The position numbers were made by a program, and so were the translations under genes. From Stentor roeselii (taxonomy: Eukaryota > Ciliophora > Heterotrichea > Heterotrichida > Stentoridae), in NCBI GenBank assembly GCA_006503475.1, contig RSEH01000211.1, positions 1 through 64,000 of the forward strand: a stretch of 64,000 nucleotides of DNA, written 5' to 3'. Below, piece by piece: positions 36,754-45,293 of the stretch; positions within the stretch are counted from its first letter, which is position 1, and the number at the start of each line of letters is the position of its first letter. The notes under the pieces are model-generated. The model ran no database searches. It saw only the letters and a program-made list of their open reading frames with translations, and had not been told where the DNA came from.

Positions 36754-37950
36754 TTTTCTTTATACTATCCTTTTGAAAAAATCATCATGGCTCGTCTAAT
36801 ATTTTACATAAAAAATACTTTGTTATATTCAAAAATTATTGTAATTAAGTTTCTTTTATACTTAGATAAAATCATGCAATTTTATTCATCTCTATTCAAC
36901 ATTTTCTAATTTTTTATCTAACCAAATAAAGTTCAAAAGTTCCAAAAAGTTCAAATCCAAAAAATTTTTCACATAGAAAATTATTAAAATAATTCAGATA
37001 AGTTCATAGATGAAATATGAAAATTTTACTATCAAAATCAAGACTCTATGATCATCATAAGCAAACAATTTTTGAATTTTAGAAAAAAAATAAAATAATT
37101 TATGAAGATGCAATATAACCTGAAAAAAAAGCTTAATTATGGAAACATTTTATTTCTTCATATTACAAAAGAATAAGTGTATTAACTCGATGTATTTCTG
37201 GGGAATTGAAAAATAAAATAATTTGGAATGCATTTTTATCTGTATTGAATTTCTATAGCATTCTCTAATAAACCTTTCAATAAACTAGGGTTACTTGGAA
37301 TATTTGGAGTTTATTTTACATAATCTAAGTATTTAAGTTTATCTTCAAACAATAGTATGTCTAAGTGATGGTACTGATAAAAAGATCTAAAATTGATATT
37401 TAATAATATTGAAGATAGATTATCAATGTTTTTGACAGAAATAGGATTTATTTGAAAATCTTATAATTGTGAAAGAGAAATTTCGTGATAAATTTTGATT
37501 TATTTCGTGTTAAACAACCAAAGATTATTTAATTTGAAGTAAAAAATAAATTCAAATATTCCCAAATCTATCCATAAATTCTGGAAATTCGTAGAAGCGG
37601 TCATAGCAAATGCACCAAATAACTCTAGTAAACATCAAAAAGACACTCAATAAATTTTCAAAATTAAATAAATTCAAAATACTTCAATCATACTTGTTCA
37701 AAAAGACAATAATTAATCGAATAAATAAAATCTTGTCTTAAAAATTCCTTAACAATAGTCTTTTAATAAAAACATCTAAAATATAATTAAACTTAATTAC
37801 CTTAACCATAAAATCATTTCTCGACAAATATTGATTATTTAAATCTATTCTAAAAAAACTCAAATTCTTCAAATAAATCCTAAATAAAAATCCAAAATGC
37901 CCATCCCACAAAAACCCCTTGCAAAAAATATCTAACATCCAATAACAATA
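36754..37950. other. Intergenic, divergent, very AT-rich
   Basis: 1197 bp between the starts of PKG copy 4 (minus) and the CNOT10-like gene (plus). The final ~80 bp before the CNOT10 start is A/C-rich. I find no frame, RNA or repeat that I can support. Confidence 0.6.
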
Positions 37951-39813
37951 ATGTCTTTTTCACACTTCAAAGAGGGAAACTTCAAAGCAGCAATATCAGA
38001 GCTCGAAAAGCAGATCCCCGAAAAGCCAGAAGAATCAGACAACCTAGAAATAGCTCGTTACTACCAATCCGGTTGCAAAGACACATCCGAATTGCTGTCC
38101 AAGCTCGAGTCCCTAAAGAAAAAACCATTCAAACTCTACAACCAATCAGTCCTTCTTTACTACAAAGAGCAATACGGCACAGCAATCAAGATTCTCGAAG
38201 AACTCGTGAAAATGCCAGATTTAACCTGTGAATATCTGACTTTCAAAGCAAACATCCTGCTGATAGAGTCATATTTAGCCTTAGACCTTCTCACAGAAGT
38301 AAAGCCTTTACTTTCTAAACTAGAAGAACCAGAGATCTTATCAACGACAAAAGAAATCCCAGCCAATAATTTCTTTGCTTCTCTTATTCTAGGCGCCTGG
38401 TCAGAGGAAAAATGTGATGAAGATGTTTCGACTAACGAGCTTCTTTTCGTTGCGAATATCTTAAAGTGTCGATTTCACTTAAAACAAGGAGAATCTGAAC
38501 AGGCCAAGTCTTGTTTAAACCTCGCTGAAAGCTTCTGGGCTCGAATAAACCTGGAAAATTACGAACCGAATCTAGTGAAACATCTTCAAACTCAGCAGGT
38601 TGTTATAAAAAACTATCTTTATGCACAGATCGCGTATACCGAGGGAAATATGAACGCGACTTTACAGCAGTTGAATCAAGCCCAAATTGAAGTTTTGCCG
38701 TTACTTGGAGAGAAACAGTCTCATCCTTCTTGCACTCCAAGTCGAGAAAAACTGAGTCATCCGATTTATCATTATAATAATTTGGGATGTGTTCATTTAC
38801 GACTGGGAAAACCAAGACTTTCAAGGTTTTACTTCACGAAAGCTTTAGAAACTCTGAAGCCTCATAATCAAGTTGACACATCGAAGCCTCTTAGTACTGT
38901 GACTTATCATTCTTCGCAGAGAAGAGCTGACTTGCTTTATAACTCTGCTTTAGCACTGCTTAACTCTGGGAAACCGAAACATGCTTTGGATTGTTTGCAG
39001 GAAATTTGCCCTTTAATGCAAAATAAACCCTTGTTTTGGTATAGAATTGCTCAGTGCTATGTCATGATTCATCTTAAAAATCTTTCTACTGGAAGACGTG
39101 AGATGATTAGTGATGTTTGTCAGAATCAAATTGGAAAAAAATATTATCTTCCGGCGAAGGTCACTTATGCGTTTAAAGAAGAGGAAGATAAGGAAAGTGA
39201 AAATCCTTTAGAACAGGCTGCTATGTGTTTGAGAAATGCACTTAGCTTGTGTAAGGAGGAAGATATGAAGATTAACTTTTTGTTACTTTTGTGTTATGTT
39301 TGTATGAACACTCAACCGCAATGTGCCCTGTCAGCAGCTCAACAGCTTCTACACATGGAAGTAACAGAAAGCCAAAGATTCATCGCCTCAATGTACGCCT
39401 CAGAAGCCCTTTTAATCCTAGGCAAGCCAAGACAAGCAATCGAGTACGTTTCCCACATTCCAAAAGAGTTAAAATTAAAATGTCACTCAACCCTAAGTCC
39501 CTCCGGTGCAGTTTTCACAGAAGAAGTAAGCAGCAGGTTCGTCCAAAGCATAAACTTAAGTTCAGCACATTTAAACAACGGTAACATTCCACAAGCGCAG
39601 CAAGCCTTAAACGTAGCTTTGAACTATTTCAACTTAAGCCTGCAACCAAGCAACCAGCCGAGTCTTCCAGTTCCTGCAGCGATTCTCAATATTGCAATTT
39701 ACATTTCATTGAAACTAGGAAATCATTCACAAGCTGAACATTTTCTGAGGTCTCGGCAGATCTATCAAGGAATGCAGTACAACAAGATGACTGAACCAAG
39801 TTTAAATAGATAA
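37951..39813 (+). CDS. CNOT10: CNOT10-like TPR subunit of the CCR4-NOT deadenylase
   Basis: 620 residues made of TPR-like helical pairs. Segments characteristic of CNOT10: the N-terminal SHFKEGNFKAAISELE, LYNQSVLLYYKEQYGTAIKILEEL (~80-104), NNLGCVHLRLGKPRLSRFYFTKALE (~273-298), and LLYNSALALLNSGKPKHALDCLQEICPLMQNKPLFWYRIAQCYV (~330-373; shown in pieces by residue range, key residues L-N-G-P-A-L-L-W-R-A-C). CNOT10 and CNOT11 bind the N-terminus of CNOT1 and modulate mRNA deadenylation in the cytosol. It is shorter than human CNOT10 (~740). No membrane segment. Confidence 0.82.
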   Translation: MSFSHFKEGNFKAAISELEKQIPEKPEESDNLEIARYYQSGCKDTSELLSKLESLKKKPFKLYNQSVLLYYKEQYGTAIKILEELVKMPDLTCEYLTFKANILLIESYLALDLLTEVKPLLSKLEEPEILSTTKEIPANNFFASLILGAWSEEKCDEDVSTNELLFVANILKCRFHLKQGESEQAKSCLNLAESFWARINLENYEPNLVKHLQTQQVVIKNYLYAQIAYTEGNMNATLQQLNQAQIEVLPLLGEKQSHPSCTPSREKLSHPIYHYNNLGCVHLRLGKPRLSRFYFTKALETLKPHNQVDTSKPLSTVTYHSSQRRADLLYNSALALLNSGKPKHALDCLQEICPLMQNKPLFWYRIAQCYVMIHLKNLSTGRREMISDVCQNQIGKKYYLPAKVTYAFKEEEDKESENPLEQAAMCLRNALSLCKEEDMKINFLLLLCYVCMNTQPQCALSAAQQLLHMEVTESQRFIASMYASEALLILGKPRQAIEYVSHIPKELKLKCHSTLSPSGAVFTEEVSSRFVQSINLSSAHLNNGNIPQAQQALNVALNYFNLSLQPSNQPSLPVPAAILNIAIYISLKLGNHSQAEHFLRSRQIYQGMQYNKMTEPSLNR

Positions 39814-39818
39814 GACTA

Positions 39819-40052
39819 GATTGGGATTTGGATATTATTATGAATGTTTGAAGAATTTTAAGAATTTCAGGAAATGATTGGGATTTGGATGTTATTATGA
39901 ATATTGAGAAGAATTATAAGAATTTTAGGAAAAGATTGGGATTTGGATATTATTATGAATATTTGAAAAGAATTATAAGAATTTAAGGAAAAGATTGGGA
40001 TTTGGATATTATTATGAATATTGAGAAGAATTATAAGAATTTCAGAGAAAAA
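39819..40052 (+). repeat. ~58-bp tandem repeat, four units, the last forming a gene start
   Basis: GATTGGGATTTGGATATTATTATGAAT recurs at 39819, 39876, 39934 and 39993, with spacings of 57, 58 and 59 bp. The fourth unit contains the ATG (40014) and first codons of the following gene. Earlier units repeat the same start region but run into stops or other frames. Confidence 0.85.
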
Positions 40053-40856
40053 AGTGAAATTTCTAAAGACTTGCAAGGTTTTAGTTTAGATCAGAAGGTT
40101 GATGGTTTAAGAGGAAATCATCGGCATTGTAAGACTTTATCTTCAGATTTTCTTGATAGGACTCGACCTGAAAAGCAGTTGTCCAGGTTAAGACTGATGC
40201 AGAGGAAGAAGGAAAGGATTCAGGTAATGTGTAAATAGATTCAAAGTATCAGTAAACAACTTCAAAACCCTTCTGAAAATGATTTTTTTTCAATAAATAA
40301 ACCGAATCCTCAGTCACATTTGAATCAGAATCTTTGGATGGACCTGAAAAATGTTCCTACAAGCAGATTGAAACATGTTTTACCTGTTCATGTCAGGGAA
40401 AATGACTTGAAAGGACTTAACTCTATTGTGGCTCGAGGACTGGTTGAAATGAAAATTAAGGAAAGTCTTGAGGATCAGAAACTGGTCAATAAAATTAAAG
40501 GCCGATTGTTTAATATTCAGAGACATTCTTACTATGTTAAATTGGAGCAAAGGGCTGGAATTTCTAAGGTTCGTAATCGAGATGTTGATCAAGGGGTTTT
40601 CGGGTATATAAAGTCGTATAAAATATCGCCGAGACTGCTTTCTTTAAGTAATCCTCACAAGGTTTCTTTTGATGAGTTTGATAAAAGTGATTACCGAGGA
40701 CTGATCTCGAAAGACTACCCAAAAATAATAAACCAATCAACCCGTCACGATTTCCAAGATAATCCAAAGCCCATTCCACTAAAATCCGAATTAGAAGAAA
40801 CAATTCAATCAATATCAGACTTCGAGAAAAAGCTTTTAATAATTTCAAACCCATGA
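40014..40856 (+). CDS. Unknown protein, one 15-nt intron, 5' end inside a tandem repeat
   Basis: 275 residues after removal of the intron at 40224-40238. The ATG at 40014 (MNIEKNYKNFREK) is the first ATG in frame; the upstream TTG is unlikely to be used. The protein is basic and helical (~60-80: RLRLMQRKKERIQIQS) with a long charged C-terminal half. No family recognised. It is convergent with MPC1, the stops being 14 bp apart. Confidence 0.7.
40224..40238 (+). other. 15-nt intron, phase 0
   Basis: GTAATGTGTAAATAG between CAG and ATT codons. Removal joins the two frames of the gene. Confidence 0.9.
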
Positions 40857-40870
40857 AGCTAATTCTAATC

Positions 40871-41173
40871 CTAGCTATTACTCTTATCTTCCGCATCAAT
40901 TTTCCTTTTCAAAAGCGTAGCCTGTACACAAACATTCGTGATATGACATCCTAAAAGCAGATAATTCCTCGGTTTGACCCTCCAAGCAAACCTAGAAAAC
41001 ATAATCGAGTACAACATAAGTGTAAAGGTCATATTTTTCGATATCTTTTCAGGTGGTTTATTCATGTCAATAATTCCAGCAACAATAAATCCCCAGTTCA
41101 AGAAAGGCCCCCAGAAGTGAGTCGTTTTAATGCCAGTGGGTCCTTTTAGGTATTCAATGAATTTTTGAGCCAT
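40871..41173 (-). CDS. MPC1: Mitochondrial pyruvate carrier subunit 1
   Basis: 100 residues, the usual length. Diagnostic MPC1 segments are present: STHFWGP-like THFWGPFLNWG (~18-28), a MNKPPEKIS loop, MTFTLMLYSIMFSRFAWRVKPRN (~48-70, by position) and LLGCHITN (~73-80). MPC1 forms a heterodimer with MPC2 in the inner mitochondrial membrane and imports pyruvate. MPC2 is not in the window. The ARMC9-like gene ends 13 bp upstream on the same strand. Confidence 0.93.
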   Translation of the reverse strand: MAQKFIEYLKGPTGIKTTHFWGPFLNWGFIVAGIIDMNKPPEKISKNMTFTLMLYSIMFSRFAWRVKPRNYLLLGCHITNVCVQATLLKRKIDAEDKSNS

Positions 41174-41186
41174 TTATATTCTTTAT

Positions 41187-43037
41187 CTAGTTTTTGAGCA
41201 CTGGAGTTCTTGGAATCTTCGACTTTGGCCGGCATCCTTGAATCAAGTCGCTGAACTCAAGAGGAGTGTTGCTTGGCCTTTGCTTCTCGATTGTCGACAT
41301 GTCGGTCGGGTAGGCTACGTAAAAGGATGCTCGGGACTCGGGGCCTACTTGGTATTGACGAAGAAGCTCCTCGCCGAGAAGTGCTGAATGATCTAATAAC
41401 TCGTCCACGTCTTCTTCGTCGGAAATTTGGTCGCTTTCTTCGTCGGGGTTGTCTTGTTCTTCGTCTTGCTCATCGTCTGAGTAGCAGCTATCTTCATATT
41501 CACACTTCAACTGTTCTAAAATAAAATAAATCTGTTTCCGAAAAGCCTCTTCCGAGTTATCATGCAGCTGTTTCAAAACCCGATCAAATCCCATTTTCAA
41601 TGCTTTTTGTTTAAGTGAGACTCTAGTAAATATCGAGTAAAGCGTTCCATTAATATAAGTTCTAAGATTCGGGTTTTCATGATTAACAAGTGAAGACAAA
41701 AGTGGAAGAATATCAAGTTTTTCACAGACATCTTTTCCAGTAGTTCTAAGACTTAAGTTCATAAGAAGGGCAGAGCTATACTCCAAGCTATACTCGCTAA
41801 GTTCATCATGTTTTCTCAAAACCATGACAAGCCACTCAATGACTTTAAGTTCGATCATGATAGTCTGAGGCCGTCTTCTAAGTGATAACTTTTGCAAGTT
41901 CCCGATGATATTTTGCCTTAAAATCGAGTCCTTTTCTTCTTTTTTCAGTAAAAACACAAAGACAGGGATGAGGTTAGGGTCACGAAGAAGGTAAGTCCTT
42001 CCTTGCACTTCACTTGCGACGACATTTGAGAGTTTTGACAAGTAATCAATGACTTTTAAAGACCCTGTCTGTAACAAATTACTCAATCCTGACTCATTTA
42101 TCTTTAAAATATCTTGCGTGATGTAATCATCTAACACACTTCGTCGCACTGTTGATGAAGTGCGAGTCAGTCTCCATCTCAAAGCTTGAAGCAAGGCACA
42201 TGACTTGACTTCATCAGAAAGCGAAAACAAATCCCTTCTAATCATCTGATAATTGACCGGCATTAGACTTTCCTTATGAATCACAGGAATGAAAGAACTC
42301 GCATTGCTCACGGAATCCTCTGAAGTAATTAAAAACTTTTCATATTCATTCACCTTCTTTCTCATCAAGTCAAGATTCGCCTGTCCAAGTCCTCCAATAT
42401 GTCCTAAAAGTTGCTTTGAAATGTCTAACAAAGAAAAAGCGAAATTCGTCCACTTTGAGTTACTTTCTATTATCGCTGCTCTTAAATACTCTTCATGATT
42501 TTTCGCTCGGATTAACTCTTGGGCATTGTTGGCAGGTTTATAATTCGCTAAAGAACCTAAATAAATCCCGATTCGTGAACGCAACTCATTTATCCAGGAC
42601 TGGGTGAAATATTTTTGAAAAGTTGGGTGAGAACTGGGGTTTGGAATGTGAGGTAAAGCGTAAAATGGGAGAAATTCGTTTGTTTTGCAGAAGTCAGCTC
42701 CTTTAGTAGCTAGAAACTCTTTAAAAATTTTTATTTCTTGGTTCCAGACGTCTTTTCTTCCTTGAATAACAGGGAAAATCGTGAAGTAGATGTTGAGGAA
42801 AAATTCAAGTTTTTCGTATTCGCCTACTTTCCATAAAGGAGGGATGTATCGTTCCCAATGCTCAAAAAACTTTTTTCGGATACCTTCGTCAAAAGCGCCC
42901 AGAATCAGGTTGTGCCATTCTTTGTGAGATATGATTCGAGCTGAAGGAATTTCTGTTTGAAACTGATCCAGGGTCTTGGTCAGGTTGTTAAGCACGAGGT
43001 AGAAGTGGGTTATTGCGTGATTTTCATTTTGGTCCAT
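41187..43037 (-). CDS. ARMC9: ARMC9-like armadillo protein of the ciliary base
   Basis: 616 residues. The centre (~315-520) holds armadillo-type helical repeats with segments nearly identical to animal ARMC9: VIDYLSKLSNVVASEVQGR, DSILRQNIIGNLQKLSLRRR, PQTIMIELKVIEWLVMVL, SLEYSSALLMNLSLRT. An acidic stretch (~530-560) and a basic tail follow. The LisH motif of animal ARMC9 is not obvious at the N-terminus. ARMC9 works at basal bodies and daughter centrioles with the TOGARAM1 module and is mutated in Joubert syndrome; a basal-body role fits a ciliate. Confidence 0.85.
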   Translation of the reverse strand: MDQNENHAITHFYLVLNNLTKTLDQFQTEIPSARIISHKEWHNLILGAFDEGIRKKFFEHWERYIPPLWKVGEYEKLEFFLNIYFTIFPVIQGRKDVWNQEIKIFKEFLATKGADFCKTNEFLPFYALPHIPNPSSHPTFQKYFTQSWINELRSRIGIYLGSLANYKPANNAQELIRAKNHEEYLRAAIIESNSKWTNFAFSLLDISKQLLGHIGGLGQANLDLMRKKVNEYEKFLITSEDSVSNASSFIPVIHKESLMPVNYQMIRRDLFSLSDEVKSCALLQALRWRLTRTSSTVRRSVLDDYITQDILKINESGLSNLLQTGSLKVIDYLSKLSNVVASEVQGRTYLLRDPNLIPVFVFLLKKEEKDSILRQNIIGNLQKLSLRRRPQTIMIELKVIEWLVMVLRKHDELSEYSLEYSSALLMNLSLRTTGKDVCEKLDILPLLSSLVNHENPNLRTYINGTLYSIFTRVSLKQKALKMGFDRVLKQLHDNSEEAFRKQIYFILEQLKCEYEDSCYSDDEQDEEQDNPDEESDQISDEEDVDELLDHSALLGEELLRQYQVGPESRASFYVAYPTDMSTIEKQRPSNTPLEFSDLIQGCRPKSKIPRTPVLKN

Positions 43038-43061
43038 TTTGAGTTTATTTTGTTCATGGAA

Positions 43062-43275
43062 GATTTAAGAGTGATTTTTTTGGATTTTTTGGAAATTTGG
43101 GATTTTTTGGATTTTTAGGGTTTTTTTTGGAATTTTTTTGGGATTTTTTTAGGGATTTTTGGATTTTTTTTGGGTTTTGTTGTGATTTTTTGGGTTTTTG
43201 GGTTTTTTGGGTTTTTTTTGGATTTTTTTTGGGTTTTTTGGGATTTTTGGCGTTTTTGGGTTTTTTTTTAGGAAA
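43062..43275. repeat. G/T low-complexity tract with several GGG runs
   Basis: On the plus strand almost only T and G, as T5-8 runs separated by GG or GGG and occasional A. It lies immediately upstream of the ARMC9-like start (minus strand), so its sense strand is A/C-only. Frames through it (poly Phe/Gly/Leu) are artefacts. Four or more GGG runs with 5-6 nt loops near 43195-43265 could form a G-quadruplex. Confidence 0.85.
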
Positions 43276-43287
43276 TGGATATAATTA

Positions 43288-43473
43288 ATGATGAAAGGAC
43301 TACTCTACTTCTTCATCAGATGCTTTAAAACTGATAAGAAAAATGATAGGGAAGAAATGCAAGATGTTAAATATTATGAGATTGAACGGGAACAGTTTGA
43401 CTTCAGCTTTGGACCTGGAACGAATCGGGATGAAGAAAATAATATTCAAGACAATCCATCGGAAAGCAATTAA
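43288..43473 (+). CDS. Small acidic protein with hydrophobic N-terminus, doubtful
   Basis: 61 residues: a short hydrophobic start (MMKGLLYFFIRCF) then Lys/Asp/Glu-rich. The start lies just after the G/T tract. No homology recognised; it may be a chance frame or a very small secreted or lipid-anchored protein. Confidence 0.3.
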   Translation: MMKGLLYFFIRCFKTDKKNDREEMQDVKYYEIEREQFDFSFGPGTNRDEENNIQDNPSESN

Positions 43474-43980
43474 ATAGACTTAATTATTGTTAGCTCACTT
43501 GTTTAGTTAGTAAAAGTTAGAAGGTGTTGTATAAAACTTTTTAGAATCTTCTATGAATAAAAACAACTTTTTTTAGGAAAATAAATTGTTACAGATTATT
43601 GTTAAGAAGATTGTAATTAAGTTTTTCTTTCTTTAAGTTTTATTTAATTGTATATTTTTCATTTGGTTCTTATTAGGAAATATGATTTCATGATGACTCC
43701 GTTGATAAATATTGAATATAATGTAAATTTATATCGGAATTAAGATCATATCGTTACGAACTATCTTAAATGCCTAATAAAATTTAAAGATTAATAAAAA
43801 ATCATCCATATACTCTAAAGAATTAATAATCAGTAAAAAGAATTAAAATATTGTAATTCTCTATTAATCCATATACTTTAACCATTTTCGAAAAAGTTTA
43901 TAAAAAACCCTTCTTATGATTAAAGTCACTGAAAACTAAGAATCGTTTCTGAAATTGAATTTATAAATCAATCTAAAATA
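43474..43980. other. Intergenic, AT-rich
   Basis: 507 bp of AT-rich DNA before the gene at 43981. No frame, RNA or repeat recognised. Confidence 0.6.
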
Positions 43981-45276
43981 ATGGACTTATTTGACGTTCC
44001 TCTGATTAAACCAAATATCAACCAAGGAGACTCTTTAATCGATGAGCCATCATCAGCTTCTAATTACGACATAGAAGATAACCCCTCATTTGAGTCTCAT
44101 ATCAGTGATTCCCTTTACTACACAGAAAACACAGGGCAAATTTCAAAATTTTTAGTTACTGAGGAATCGAAACAAGCCAGTAATGAAAAAATTGAAAACG
44201 ATAGTGAAGACTCTGAAATGAAACAAAGTGAAACATCAAAATTGATGGTATTCAATGATTACTCCGACTCTCCTGTGAAATCCTCAATAAACTTCATAGA
44301 ATACACCGAATTCAACACCCGAAAAGCCGAAAAGACTCATTCATTCGATGAAACTCGTTACGAAATAGTAACAAACTCCTCTCAAATCAAAGAAAAAACC
44401 TTAAAAGCCGCAAAGTCAAGTCAAACATCTTCAAGCCCAATAAAAATCATTGAAAACTCGAGCAGATCAATAGACGAAGGTCCTGAAATCAGTAATTCTT
44501 CCCCATCTCCCAATGAAAAAACCCCTAAAATGATGAAAACAAATCCAAGAAACCTAAAACTCGATTTAAAATCTATAAACAAGTCAATCAACAGCAGAAT
44601 CAACAGAAACGAATTGAATTTCACGACTCCTCTGGTAGTTTCTCCTGAACCGTGGAAGTCAGCTCGAGATTCAGTGAAAAGTCTCAGAGAAAGTATTCCT
44701 TTTTCTATTGTAAGCTCTAGATCAAACTTTGAATTAGAAATTTTACATTCTGATAGATTTAGCACTAGAAAGAGACTTGGATTTATTGAAAATGAACTTG
44801 AAAAAACTCAACAAAAAATTAGATTTTTAAATAGTCAGATGATTGAGAGTGAAAAAAAATATTTTATTGAAAAATCGCAGAAAATGAGTGAGAATCATTA
44901 TGAGAAAATGAGACTGGATATACAGGAGATTAAGAATGTGATTTTCACTTAGGAAAACCTCGAAAAAGAAAATGAAAGACTCCGAGCACAACTAAACGAA
45001 TTATTAAATAAATCAATGCCTCTCTCCAAATACGAGCCATCATTTTCCAAACCCTCTTTCCAATCCCCTCTAACCAAAAGCCTAGAAGAGCCAAAATCAA
45101 ACGATCACCTAAAAGAAAAAATCCAAAACCTATCCGAAACCAAAGAAAAAATCGAGCGCGAGCTAAGAAAACTCGGAATAACTTCACAAAGAAGACAAAT
45201 CCTAAAAGAAAAGCTAGAAGAAACCCAAAATTCTCTGACTTCTTTAAAAGAAAAGTATTTTTTCTCATCTCTTTAG
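43981..45276 (+). CDS. Unknown Ser-rich, coiled-coil protein with one 15-nt intron
   Basis: 426 residues after removal of the 15-nt intron at 44938-44952. Residues 1-250 are Ser/Thr/Glu-rich and likely disordered. Two coiled coils follow: ~265-345 (spanning the splice join, where the heptads continue as EIKN-ENLEKENERLRAQLNELL) and ~375-422. The intron is unusual in beginning GTG. No family recognised; probably a structural or cytoskeletal protein. It is convergent with the syndetin-like gene, stops 17 bp apart. Confidence 0.75.
44938..44952 (+). other. 15-nt intron with GTG start, phase 0
   Basis: GTGATTTTCACTTAG. Removal joins two coiled-coil frames in register. It is the only one of the eight introns here that begins GTG instead of GTA. 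Confidence 0.82.
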
Positions 45277-45293
45277 CATCTAAATCAATTAAT

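Noticed and set aside
43062-43275. Internal telomere sequence
   Set aside because: The G/T tract is irregular and lacks a constant 6-8 nt telomeric unit.
43097-43288. Gly/Phe-rich 63-codon frame
   Set aside because: Product of the G/T-only tract, not protein-like.
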